DNA of 57,823 bases from the IMG/VR virus record IMGVR_UViG_3300034106_003862, positions 1 through 57,823 of that record. One strand, 5' to 3'. Below are positions 30,562 through 39,900 of this stretch, piece by piece. This DNA comes from a virus. The notes below the pieces were generated by a model that saw only the letters and a program-made list of their open reading frames with translations, was not told the DNA's origin and did no database searches. Every line of letters begins with the position of its first letter. Positions within the stretch are counted from its first letter, which is position 1. A program made the translations under genes and the position numbers.

Positions 30562-32763
30562 ATGTCTTCCAGAATGCTGCTGCCATCGCTCCCCAACCTC
30601 GTTTCCACGACCGTGGAACAGGTGTGCCCGTGGGAGTTCACCGGGGCGATCCCCGACAACGTCCGTGGCCCCGACAACAAGAAGGCCCGGACCGAGTGGA
30701 TGTCGAATCCCAACACCCGCCACAATGCGTTCTGCGGGTGGGAGGGACTCACGCCAAGCCTGCGGTTGACCGAGTCCGCGACCGAAGGAAACCCGCCCTA
30801 CGCGCTTCGGGCTTTGATCGGCGACTACGAGTCCCCCGTGGACGGGGCCGACCTAGAGCGTGGTCTCCAGCGTATTGGTGGCCGCACGCCGCCAATGTGG
30901 CAGGCCCGTTCGCTCTCAGGCAACAGCCACTTCGTCTGGCCGCTGGAGAAGCCGCTCCTCGTGCCGAGCCGGGCCTTCGCGGTGGCCCTCTTGGAGTTCG
31001 TACTCAAGGAGATGAAGCTCCAGTACCTCGCGGTGGGCCTCGACGTACCGGCGTTCACGTCTCCGGAACGCTACTACACGAATTCCTGCGAGTGGGGACA
31101 GGTCAGCGACTACGTCCTGCCCCACGACCTCGTCTCTGGCTGGGCGATGAAGGTGGCCGAGAAATTCTCCTTCCGGTCCACCGGCACGACGAAGATACCG
31201 CTCGAAGTCATCTGGGCCGAGTTGCAGACGAAGTACCCGGGCGTCGAGTGGCACGGTGACTTTGTGGAGGGGTCGCAGGGTCCGTCGTTCTTTATCCAAG
31301 GCTCCACGAGCCCGAAGTCCGCGATCGTCAAGGCCGACGGCATCTACACTTTTTCCGGCACGGCGACTAAACCGTGGTGGAGCTGGCGCGACCTGCTCGG
31401 CGCGTCGTTCGTGGACAACTACCAGAGCCGGGTGCTCGGGTCCGCCGTGAACGACATCTTCCACGACGGTCAGTCTTACTGGCGGGTGACGGGTCGGGGC
31501 AAGTGGCGTGCGTACGCGAAGGAGGACACCGTGCAGCACCTGCGTCTGGCGAAGGGCCTCGACGCTCAGGCACCGCGTGGCCAGCCGTCCGAGGTCGAGC
31601 GTGCTCTGGAGCACATCCGGCACTGGAACGACATCATCGGCGCGGCCCCGTTTGTCTTTCGGCCCAACGGCGTGATTAATGTCGAAGGCGGCGACCGTGC
31701 GCTGAATACCTGCACGCTCCGTGCCGTCGAGGCCGCGACGACTTCGGTCGAGTGGGGGCCGAGGGGTCAGTTTCCTTTTCTCTCCGAATACCTCGGCGGG
31801 CTCTTCGACCCAGCGGAGCAGCTCGACTACTTCCTCGCTTGGCTCCAGCGTTTCTACAAGGGCGCGGTGAACTACCAGCTCGAAAGCGGGCAGAACATCT
31901 TCTTCGTCGGACCCACGGGCGTCGGCAAAACGCTCTTCGGCACGAAGTTCATCGCGAAGATCGTTGGCGGCGGTACGCCTGCGGAATCGTACCTGATGGG
32001 TAAAACCGACTTCAATTCGGAGCTGTTCGAAAAGGCCGTCTGGAACGTGGACGACACTTCGGCGAACGACGACATGTCCGCCCACCGCAAGTTCTCGACG
32101 ATCGTGAAGCGTATGGCCGCGAACACTACTTTTCAGTACCACGCCAAGTTTCGGGTTCCGCTCACCGTATCGTGGCAGGGCCGCGTGGTCGTGACGGCGA
32201 ACAACGACGAGGAGTCGATCCGCATCCTCCCCGACCTCGACATTTCGATCCTCGACAAGATCATGATTTTCCGCGCCTCGGATCGGAAGATGGCCTTCGG
32301 ATCGAACCGTGAGGTGGAGGCCACGATCGACCGCGAGCTACCGTTCTTCGCCCGATGGCTCCTCGACTACACGCCGAAGCCGGAGTGCGTTGGCACAAGC
32401 CGTTTCGGCATCACGTCCTACCACGAACCGACTCTGGTCCGCATGGCCCGTCAGACCTCGCGACTCAATTCGTTCCACGAGGTCGTGGAGGACTGGAAGA
32501 GCGACTACTACGCCGAGCACACGGACCCGTGGTCCGGCACGGCCCATCAATTCCTCGTCGAGCTGCACCGCGATCCCGTCAAGTCCGCCGTCCTCAAGGG
32601 CCTGACGATCGACAAAGTGGTCATGCAGCTCTCCGCTCTCCGGCGGAAGGGATTCGACATCGAGCACGACGACAACGACGGCCCACTGCGGAGGTGGACC
32701 ATTCCCGGGCCCCGCCTGAAGCGGTTGCCCCCTTCGGTGAACTCACCGAAGTACCAAAGATGA
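30562..32763 (+). CDS. Primase-helicase (SF3/DUF5906-type)
   Basis: A 733-residue protein. The C-terminal part carries the helicase: Walker A VGPTGVGKT (about 449-457), an acidic Walker B-like NVDDTSAND, and RVVVTANNDEE like the SF3 sensor strand, then a winged-helix-like tail. The N-terminal 300 residues match the general plan of archaeo-eukaryotic-type primase domains in phage proteins of this kind (DNKKARTEW, LRALIGDYES, ERYYTNS), though I cannot point to the full catalytic triad. TATACT at 30552-30557 may give it extra transcription. It overlaps the sigma gene by ATGA. Confidence 0.75.
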   Translation: MSSRMLLPSLPNLVSTTVEQVCPWEFTGAIPDNVRGPDNKKARTEWMSNPNTRHNAFCGWEGLTPSLRLTESATEGNPPYALRALIGDYESPVDGADLERGLQRIGGRTPPMWQARSLSGNSHFVWPLEKPLLVPSRAFAVALLEFVLKEMKLQYLAVGLDVPAFTSPERYYTNSCEWGQVSDYVLPHDLVSGWAMKVAEKFSFRSTGTTKIPLEVIWAELQTKYPGVEWHGDFVEGSQGPSFFIQGSTSPKSAIVKADGIYTFSGTATKPWWSWRDLLGASFVDNYQSRVLGSAVNDIFHDGQSYWRVTGRGKWRAYAKEDTVQHLRLAKGLDAQAPRGQPSEVERALEHIRHWNDIIGAAPFVFRPNGVINVEGGDRALNTCTLRAVEAATTSVEWGPRGQFPFLSEYLGGLFDPAEQLDYFLAWLQRFYKGAVNYQLESGQNIFFVGPTGVGKTLFGTKFIAKIVGGGTPAESYLMGKTDFNSELFEKAVWNVDDTSANDDMSAHRKFSTIVKRMAANTTFQYHAKFRVPLTVSWQGRVVVTANNDEESIRILPDLDISILDKIMIFRASDRKMAFGSNREVEATIDRELPFFARWLLDYTPKPECVGTSRFGITSYHEPTLVRMARQTSRLNSFHEVVEDWKSDYYAEHTDPWSGTAHQFLVELHRDPVKSAVLKGLTIDKVVMQLSALRRKGFDIEHDDNDGPLRRWTIPGPRLKRLPPSVNSPKYQR

Positions 32764-33467
32764 CCGAGAGCGAAGCCGCACGTATCCACCGCCGCTACTG
32801 GCGAAAAAAGAACGAGAAAGATGCCGATCTCTTGATCCGGCATCACCACGGCTTCGCTGCTCAGATTGCGGCCCGTTTCGTCGGGCCTCACATCACCTAC
32901 CCTGACGCGCTCGGGTACGCCCTGCGTGGCTTGCACGAGGCGATAAAGCGTTACGAACCAGACCTCGGGGCCTTCACCACGTTCGCCTACTGGTGGATCT
33001 TTAAGGTGATCACCGCCGAACGTGCGTTCGCGAAGAACGTCGTCCGCATCCCCGTATCCATTCAACGGCAGAGTCGGAAGGTGCAGCAGATGCGGATCAA
33101 GGGCTTTTCCGACCGGGAAATCGCGAAGGAGATCAACGTCCCGATCTCCGAAATCGAACCTCTCGCGAATCTCCACCTCAACCCGGTCGGTGAGTGGCTC
33201 CAGAACGACCGCGTGATCGACGACCGGTCCGACGACAAGCAGGACGTGCGACGCGAGGCCGAGAAGCGCGTGATGCGCGAACAGATCGACCGAGCCATGG
33301 CCCCACTGCGTGACATCCAAAAGCGGATCGTCCTTGAGCACCATGACCCGAGCAACCCGAAGACGTTCAACACCCTGAGCGAGGAGCTGAACATGAGCCG
33401 CCAGCGCGTCTGCGATCTCTACCGAGAGGCGATCAAGATCATCCGTCGGGGGTGCAAAGAACCATGA
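32760..33467 (+). CDS. Phage-encoded sigma-70-family factor
   Basis: A 235-residue protein. Region 2 is clear: DALGYALRGLHEAIKRYEPD, then GAFTTFAYWWIFKVITAER (core binding and -10 recognition helix). Region 3 follows with VRIPVSIQRQSRKVQ and SDREIAKEINVPISEIE. Region 4 ends the protein: TFNTLSEELNMSRQRVCDLY. Length is that of a group 3/4 sigma. As the last enzyme of the replication block it would be made before the late genes, so it is the natural candidate to read the GTCGTA-nACT motif. The link is inferred. Confidence 0.85.
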   Translation: MTESEAARIHRRYWRKKNEKDADLLIRHHHGFAAQIAARFVGPHITYPDALGYALRGLHEAIKRYEPDLGAFTTFAYWWIFKVITAERAFAKNVVRIPVSIQRQSRKVQQMRIKGFSDREIAKEINVPISEIEPLANLHLNPVGEWLQNDRVIDDRSDDKQDVRREAEKRVMREQIDRAMAPLRDIQKRIVLEHHDPSNPKTFNTLSEELNMSRQRVCDLYREAIKIIRRGCKEP

Positions 33468-33820
33468 AGAACTGGACCGAAGCCTACATCCTCTCGCGTA
33501 TCCGCTCAGTGCTACGAAGGCTTTCGATGCAGATGCCCTCGATCCGCGAGTGCCGCATGGCCGCACGCCGGAAGTACGAGGGACCGAATCCTCGGCTGAA
33601 GTTCGAGTACCCGTGCGCCAAGTGCGCTGGGTGGTTTCCGGAGAAGGAGACCCACGTTGACCACATCGTCCCAGCCGGGCGTCTCGCGAGTTTCGACGAC
33701 GTGGGCCCGTTCGCCCGCAGGCTTTTGTTTCCCAAGGCCGACCAGCTTCAAATTCTGTGCAAGCCGTGCCACAAGACCAAAACAAATGAAGAACGGCGAG
33801 CTGCAAGGCGTAAACTCTAA
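33464..33820 (+). CDS. HNH endonuclease
   Basis: A 118-residue protein. CAKC (51-54) and CKPC (99-102) form the zinc knuckle pair, and HVDHIVPAG (64-72) with the distal ILCKPCHKTKT gives the HNH (ββα-metal) core. It is free-standing, and no interrupted gene lies beside it, so it may be a homing-type enzyme or serve in packaging or DNA repair. It overlaps the sigma gene by ATGA. Confidence 0.85.
   Translation: MKNWTEAYILSRIRSVLRRLSMQMPSIRECRMAARRKYEGPNPRLKFEYPCAKCAGWFPEKETHVDHIVPAGRLASFDDVGPFARRLLFPKADQLQILCKPCHKTKTNEERRAARRKL
33808..33816 (+). promoter_or_regulatory. Weak rightward relative of the late motif (GCGTAAACT)
   Basis: GGCGTAAACT ends five bases before the ATG at 33822, the same close spacing as at two late genes on the other strand. 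It overlaps the end of the HNH gene and differs from the motif at the second position, so chance is possible. Confidence 0.3.
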
Positions 33821-33821
33821 C

Positions 33822-34445
33822 ATGCTCCTCGACCCACCGGACGAAGGGAAGGATCAACCGCAGGGCCGAGCCAAGAGCGTGGTGCACGTCATACCCACGC
33901 TTGAAAAGACGGCTGCTCAGGTGGCCATCCTGCGCGGGATCGTGGATACAGCGGGTCAGTTCGTGACGCCCCAGCGTTCTCCGTTCGGGGAACAGTCGGA
34001 GCCTGCTGACTCTGAGACGCAGGAGGCAGCTCGCAAGACGCTCGTCCTCGCGTTCCACCAGCTTGACAACCTCATCGAGGAGCAGGTCCGGTGGTCTTTG
34101 CAAAGCACGGGTCCGGAGGCCGACGCTCAGGACTTGATCAAGGCCGAGGTCCGCCGGGTCAGTGCGGACGCGAAGCTCAAGGAGACGTTCAGCCAACCCT
34201 TTTACACCCTCCGGGCGCAGCTCTACCGCACGCCCGAGGGCCGCATAATGGCCACAGACGCTCAAAGAACGGTGAAGGCATACGGAGATACCCCCCGCGA
34301 CGCCGTGGAGGCGTTTAACCGGGCGTTTGACGAACTGGTCGAGAGCTTCGCTGACGACCCGAAGCCGAACAAGGTGCCTGAGGTGCCCGACGAATCCTTT
34401 AGTCCGCCAAAGAAGCCCAGAAAACCCCGATCCCCAAAGAAATGA
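33822..34445 (+). CDS. Hypothetical helical protein
   Basis: 207 residues from the ATG at 33822, one base after the HNH stop; an earlier ATG at 33786 would add 12 residues inside the HNH gene. The middle is helical (AARKTLVLAFHQLDNLIEEQ), followed by a compact domain (FYTLRAQLYRTPEGRI, KAYGDTPRDAVEAFNRAF) and a Lys/Pro-rich tail. It overlaps the next gene by ATGA. No family recognised. Confidence 0.6.
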   Translation: MLLDPPDEGKDQPQGRAKSVVHVIPTLEKTAAQVAILRGIVDTAGQFVTPQRSPFGEQSEPADSETQEAARKTLVLAFHQLDNLIEEQVRWSLQSTGPEADAQDLIKAEVRRVSADAKLKETFSQPFYTLRAQLYRTPEGRIMATDAQRTVKAYGDTPRDAVEAFNRAFDELVESFADDPKPNKVPEVPDESFSPPKKPRKPRSPKK

Positions 34446-35314
34446 AGACCACAGGACTATTCACTACTCAGCTCATCCAGTACACCCTCCCGCCGGGTGT
34501 GGATACGTTCAAGTTGATCCCGTTCGGGGACGTGCACCGCGACTCCGACATGCACGCTCACCGTAAGTGGCAGGAGTTCCTCGAATACAGCCGGGGACAA
34601 AAGAACGCGCTCTTCCTCGGCATGGGCGACTACTGCGACGGCATCTCGACCAGCGAGCGGATGGTGATCAACAACGGTGGGCTGCACGACACCACGCGCC
34701 GTTCCATCGAGGGGTTGTACAAGAAGGTGACGAAGGACCTGATCGGCGAGCTGTCGTTCATGCGCGGACGACTGATCGGCTTGCTCGGCGGCAATCACTA
34801 CTACGAGTTCGGCGAAGGATCGACCACGGACCACGTTCTTGCCGACGCGCTCGGCACGCGATTCCTTGGTGTCAGCTCGTTGATCCGCATCGCGGTCAAA
34901 AGACCTACCGGCAACACGGTGGTGAACTTTGACATCTTCGCCCACCACGGCAAGGGCGGCGGATCGACCGCAGGCGGCACGTTCAACACTATCGAGAAGA
35001 TGGCCGCGACGGCGGAGGCAGACCTGTACCTCATGGGTCATGATCACAAGAAAGGCTGCGTGCCCGGCCACACGCGCATCCGGCTCACCAGTTCGCCTAG
35101 CTCAAGGACGGGTCTCGACATCGTCGAGCACACGACGTGGCTGGGGCGTACCGGGTCGTTCCTGAAAGCCTACGAAGACGGTCGGGTGTCCTACAACGTG
35201 GACGCGGGCCGTTCGGCGTGCTCGCTCGGCTGGATCGAGCTCGACCTCACGTTCAAGCGCGACCGCCGAGGCGGAAAACAACGCTACTCGCTCGACGTGC
35301 GAAGCACGACCTAA
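34442..35314 (+). CDS. Calcineurin-like metallophosphoesterase
   Basis: A 290-residue protein with all metal motifs in order: GDVH (29-32), GMGDYCD (60-66), GGNH (116-119), HHGKGGG (168-174) and GHDH (199-202). Such enzymes hydrolyse phosphodiesters or phosphomonoesters; phage members may clean DNA or nucleotides. It is the last rightward gene and its stop overlaps the stop of the convergent gene by four bases, with no terminator between. Confidence 0.88.
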   Translation: MKTTGLFTTQLIQYTLPPGVDTFKLIPFGDVHRDSDMHAHRKWQEFLEYSRGQKNALFLGMGDYCDGISTSERMVINNGGLHDTTRRSIEGLYKKVTKDLIGELSFMRGRLIGLLGGNHYYEFGEGSTTDHVLADALGTRFLGVSSLIRIAVKRPTGNTVVNFDIFAHHGKGGGSTAGGTFNTIEKMAATAEADLYLMGHDHKKGCVPGHTRIRLTSSPSSRTGLDIVEHTTWLGRTGSFLKAYEDGRVSYNVDAGRSACSLGWIELDLTFKRDRRGGKQRYSLDVRSTT

Positions 35315-35847
35315 ATCGCCCGCTTGCCGAGGGTCGATGTGACCGGCTTCGGCTGGATCGGAGAAACCTGACGCGGCGCGAAATTCTGGATACGCGCCGT
35401 GGTGAGTCGCGACTCGTTGACGGGCGGCGGCCCGGTCAGCGTGGCCTGCGCGAGCGGAGCCGTTTGGACGGCAGCACCAGCCTCCTGCGCCGGAGCGGCG
35501 GCTTGAGCCTCTTCGGCTCCGGCAATTGGTCCAACAACCTGATCGATCGTTCCGTTTGCCTGAGCCTCCGCGAGAGCCTCTTGGGTGATGACATTCGGGT
35601 TGAAGACGATGGTGGAAAGGTCGGGCAGCTCGAATACATCGAGGCCCAGTTCGGGCAGGCGACCGAAGTTCGTGATGACCGCCTCCACGACCGGATCCTG
35701 CATGGTCTGCTCGTTCACGGGCGGCACGCGGACGGCAGGGATTTGCCCCGCGATAACGTCAGGCAGGGGCGCAGGCAGCTCGGCCTCGACCGGGGTATTG
35801 GTCGGAGCGACCGGCATCATCGCGGCGTTATCGAGGGGCGTGGCCAT
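35311..35847 (-). CDS. Hypothetical late protein, Ala/Pro/Gln-rich
   Basis: A 178-residue, low-charge protein rich in A, P, Q, V and T, with a short folded-looking centre (VVEAVITNFGRLPELGLDVF). Its end (ITSTLGKRAI-type) has Lys/Arg. This composition resembles small virion or tail-associated proteins. It is the last leftward gene of the late block and is probably co-transcribed from the promoter before 36108. No family recognised. Confidence 0.55.
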   Translation of the reverse strand: MATPLDNAAMMPVAPTNTPVEAELPAPLPDVIAGQIPAVRVPPVNEQTMQDPVVEAVITNFGRLPELGLDVFELPDLSTIVFNPNVITQEALAEAQANGTIDQVVGPIAGAEEAQAAAPAQEAGAAVQTAPLAQATLTGPPPVNESRLTTARIQNFAPRQVSPIQPKPVTSTLGKRAI

Positions 35848-35850
35848 AGA

Positions 35851-36108
35851 TTATTTGCACGACCACTGACGCCTCGACCAAAAATTGGCCGACAGCTTGT
35901 TCGTGGTGTTACCCTGACCCGCCGAGCGAGCGCAGTAGTTGGCCTTCCGGCCCGGGATGTGTTTCTTGATCGAGAGCTTCGGGTCGCCGAAGCGGACAAG
36001 GCGCACCTCGTCACCCTGCTTCGCGAGCACGGCGAACTTCTTGTTCCCGCCGGGCGTGCGCTTGGGCTTGTTGTATCCGCTGAAACGTTCTCCTCTGTGT
36101 TCGATCAT
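35851..36108 (-). CDS. Small basic conserved-type phage protein
   Basis: An 85-residue protein with SGYNKPKRTPGGNKKFAVLA, LVRFGDPKLSIKKHIPGRK, YCARSAGQGN and an end FWSRRQWSCK. I recall this pattern from small basic proteins of podoviruses and others, in which two Cys near the end are conserved. Role unknown, possibly virion. The start overlaps the lysozyme stop (ATGA), yet a late-type motif lies 21 bases upstream, so it may be made both by coupling and from its own promoter. Confidence 0.7.
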   Translation of the reverse strand: MIEHRGERFSGYNKPKRTPGGNKKFAVLAKQGDEVRLVRFGDPKLSIKKHIPGRKANYCARSAGQGNTTNKLSANFWSRRQWSCK

Positions 36109-36758
36109 CGCTGTAAGGTGGCCTGTGATAGTTTACGACCGACGGGGGCCGACTTGGCCTTGGCGGCTTCCCGTAGGGCCTGAGCGTTCCGCTCCATGCG
36201 GCCCGCAACGCCGTGAGGCTTGCCCTTCTTGTTCAGCGCCACCGAATCACGGTACTCCCGGTTGTTCAAGTATTCGTCGGCGGCTTCGTTCAACTTGCCT
36301 GCCTTGATGAGTTCGAGGGCCTTCGGCGAACCGGACATGTCGCCACGGAAGAACCCGTCGATGATCGCGACCTTGACCCGAGTCGGCAGCGCGTCGTAGG
36401 TGTTGCCGAGCTTGGATCGGACCATCTTCACCTTGCTGTTCAGGTCGCGGGCGAAGATGTCGTTCACCTCTTGGTCCGAGAGCTTGCGGGTGCCGATGCT
36501 CTTGATCTCCTCCGGCGTCATGAGGTGGCCGATACCCACCGTCCAGAGGCCCTTGGAGTCCTTGTAGGGCGAATTCCTCACGCCCTCGTTGGCCTTGATG
36601 TACTCGCGGGCCATGCTGATCACCTCGTCGCTCTCGCCCGTGTCCTGCGGCTTCACGACCTTGGGCTTTGCGACCTGCGGACCCATCGTCTCACCGGCCA
36701 GCGGCTTTGCGACCGCAGCGGGCGGGGTAAATTTAACCGTGAAGTCAGCGGGTATCAT
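36105..36758 (-). CDS. Lysozyme (T4-type, GH24) endolysin
   Basis: A 217-residue protein. Residues 50-190 match T4-type lysozyme: KANEGVRNSPYKD (Glu58, Asp67), LWTVGIGHLMT (Thr73), the Glu-8/9-Asp-5/6-Thr triad. The first 45 residues are a Pro/Lys-rich linker and may hold a virion- or membrane-targeting function; there is no clear signal peptide. No holin or spanin lies beside it. As it follows the giant virion protein it could be a virion-borne lysin as well as the lysis enzyme. Confidence 0.9.
   Translation of the reverse strand: MIPADFTVKFTPPAAVAKPLAGETMGPQVAKPKVVKPQDTGESDEVISMAREYIKANEGVRNSPYKDSKGLWTVGIGHLMTPEEIKSIGTRKLSDQEVNDIFARDLNSKVKMVRSKLGNTYDALPTRVKVAIIDGFFRGDMSGSPKALELIKAGKLNEAADEYLNNREYRDSVALNKKGKPHGVAGRMERNAQALREAAKAKSAPVGRKLSQATLQR
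36130..36139 (-). promoter_or_regulatory. Late-type promoter motif GTCGTAAACT inside the lysozyme gene
   Basis: This copy lies in the last codons of the lysozyme (encoding GRKLSQ), 21 bases upstream of the next ATG. Despite coding constraint it matches the motif exactly, which supports selection for it. Confidence 0.5.
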
Positions 36759-36916
36759 GATTCGTCCTCCAGAGGCTTCTTCTTTCGGGCCGGAGCGATT
36801 TTCGTCTTCTCTCGGTTACGAGCCATCAGCTTATTGCTGGCCTCGGTAAGGAGTTCTTCCATGTCCGGGAAGTCGTCGAAATCCTCCGAGTTGTCCATTG
36901 GCCATCCAGTTTTCAT
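36755..36916 (-). CDS. Short acidic-to-basic protein between giant virion protein and lysozyme
   Basis: A 53-residue protein: MKTGWPMDNSEDFDDFPDME, then LLTEASNKLMARNREKTKI and a Lys-rich end (ARKKKPLEDES). It overlaps the stop of the 2115-residue gene and the start of the lysozyme, each by ATGA, which strongly supports it despite the size. The position between virion and lysis genes suits a chaperone or lysis modulator. It has no membrane segment, so it is not a classical holin. Confidence 0.75.
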   Translation of the reverse strand: MKTGWPMDNSEDFDDFPDMEELLTEASNKLMARNREKTKIAPARKKKPLEDES

Positions 36917-39900
36917 CGGTTACGGGGGAGGGTGAAGCGTTTGATTTCGGTCCCAACCAGACCCTCAGTGTAGTACTCCTTGGTCTTCACAAGATCAAGG
37001 ACATCCTTCGCGGTGGGGTTCGGGTTACGTTTGACGAGGTCGTAAGTCAGGTCGAGCGACGAGTGACCAACGGCTTCGTTCTTGATCGCGTTCCAACCTT
37101 TCCAGTGAAGACCGCCAAGGTTCGCGTGACGACCAAGAGCCGCACGCAGTTCCGGAGAATTCTTAATGCCTTCGTTGAGACTGAACTCAAGGCCCTCGTA
37201 GAACGCGAGCGAGAGCGGATTATTCTTCCCCTCGTAAGGTCCGTAGAAGGCGTAGATACCATTCGGATCTTCCGGCGTGTTGCCGACATCGTAGGCGAAG
37301 TAATCCTGAGGAGCTTTTCCAAACTGCTGAAAGTAAAACTCAACGAACTTCCAACGGTCCATGATCAGCGCAGGAATGCCGAAGGTCAGTCCGATGAACC
37401 GTTGTACTTTGTTTCGGATACCCAGCTTGCCGACATTGAGTGCCCAGAAACGACGGCCCATCTCAGTTGAATTCGGGGCCGCGTAAACATCGCTCATCTC
37501 GTTCCATCGACCGTTGAGCGCGGAGAGCATGAGGTAGAACGCGTTCGCGTTCGACACTCCCGGATTTCCGAGCTTATCGGCGAAGTAATCGGAGTCCTTC
37601 TTGGCACGGCTGACGATATCCTTCCACTGATCCTTGGATAGGTTAAACTTTCCGTCAACCGACGCCTGAATCTGGTCCATCACCTCCGGCGTGGATACAA
37701 GACGAAGCCACATGGCCTCCTGATGTATGGGGGGCAGCATACGTGAGAGGATTCCCCAGAGACTGTGCAAGGCTGTTACCAGCTCAGGCGGGCGACCGTT
37801 GATCGCTTCGCGCATCTTTACCGTGGCATCCAAACCGGTGTCCGCAGCGGCCATCGTGCCCGGCTTTGTACGGTCACCGTGGTATCCGCCATTCAACAGC
37901 GCGACGTACTCCGCTGGACGATTCAAGATCATGTCCACCATAGGCGGAGCGGTGAGAATGTCACCGCTCATGCTTGCCGTCTTCATGTACTCGCTGAATC
38001 CAACAGGAGACGCCAGACGTGCAGCGTCTTTTGACAGGAGATCTTTTGCCGCGTCCAGTTTATCGAACAAACGCTGCGGAGACGACTCTAGCACGTTCTT
38101 CGGGAGGGTGGCCCGAGTCTCGTTTGCGTTCAGCATCGAGAACTTGACCGACGTGTACTTACCTCCGTCGGCTTTGTACCGAGCATTGGCACGACGGTTT
38201 ACTTCTTCGCTGGTAAGGGACTCCACCGCCTTCTCTTCAGCGTCGATACGTTCCTGATCAAGCGGCGGCAAAGAGCTGACTTTTTCGGTTCTCTTTTTGA
38301 ACTCTTCGCTTTCCCTCACTTTGACTCCGATGCTCGTCATCGTGTCCGCTTCCTTCTCGATTCTCTTTACGATCTTGTTAAAAGCACGAGTATCCGTTGG
38401 AACCGATACAACCGGGTTGGTCTCGTTTACTCCGGGGGCGACCCTCTGCATCGCCATGAATCGCACGTTCGTCGGAGCTTGAACCTTATTCACTGCGTCA
38501 CGCTGAAGAGCGAGAGCCTCGTCGTAGGAAACGTCAGGAAGGTCCGGGACGATCGCGTTGTAGTCGCCGTTCAGCGCAGGCAGACCCGTGACACCGTCCG
38601 GATCGCGGACCATGAGGACCACGTCCGGCTCGCCCAGAATCTCGTAGGGCCAGCCTTCCGGTGCGAACTCGCGGTTGAACTTGACGCGAGCGACCGGACG
38701 GAACCCGTGTTTCGCGTAGAGGTTCGGGAGATACCCGTCGCCGGAAGCGTAAGCGTCCAGCGTCTTGGCCAGCGGAGCAGCTTGGGCCAAGATGTCGTTG
38801 ATGTTGGTCTTCGATCCCTTCTTCTTGAAGACCGAGACCAAGTCGCCGTCAGGCGTTACGGCTGCGCCTGCTGTCCGGTCGGCGCTGATGAAGAGCTGGG
38901 AGACAACGTAGTCGCCGACATCTTTGATGGTGACGGCTTTCCCGGCTGGTTGGCTTGCTGCTGCCTCGACAAGGGCCTGACGAAAGGCTTCAGCAGCTCC
39001 TCTGGAATTAACCCGAGGGCCGACACCGCGTTCGCTTGGGACTGTGCTTGGTTCTTCATAAGTGGCGGATGCTAGGGGTTGGTTAGCGGGTGTCGAGACT
39101 AAAGTTTCAGCAGTCTCACGGGCTAGCGGGGCTTCGCTCGCAGGAGCAGGCATGTACTTGTAATCGGCTCGATTGCCAAACACTGGGTTCTCGACGAACA
39201 CCGTGTTGCCAACGCTGATAGCACGATCACCTGAGACTACTGGATCGCCGGTCCGCTTGTCGTAGAAGTACGAATGCTCTTTCGGATCAAATCCGACGGG
39301 CGTCCATTCTTCAATGTTGTCGGGGATCTCGCGGCTCGGGTTGTACGCACCTTCGACTGTCGCGATTGGAAACTTCTTGAATCCTTCTCGAATCTTTTGC
39401 GCTCCGACTTCGTTCGACTCGAACACTGGATCATCCACCGCCGCGATGTTGTCGTATCCGATGACCTCACCGACGGCTTTTCCACGGGCCTTTTTGTGTA
39501 CCGTGATAACGTACACCGGGTCACCTGCCTCACTGGTGCGTTTGAACGCAGGAATGTCGATCCGAAGACCGACTGGGGTTCCTGCTTTCAGGTCTCGGGC
39601 CACGCCATACTTCGGCTGACGATCCACTGAGAGCGCAGCACGCGCTTTCTCGTCCGGCGGAATCGTGGTGTAGTCGATGTTCCGGCCCATCTCTTCCGCA
39701 AGCGGCATGAACGCCCCAGCGGTGCCGGGCTTTTCCGGAGAAAGGTCACGCAATAACACTGAGCTTTGTTGACCGTCTGGGAATTCGACGTAGGCGCGTT
39801 GCAGTCCCTCATCCTTGCCCCGACGAACGGGCAACAGGTCGGAGATGAACTTCACCGGCGTGCCCTTTGGCGTGTAAAGCGTGTCGCCCTCGGCGTAGTC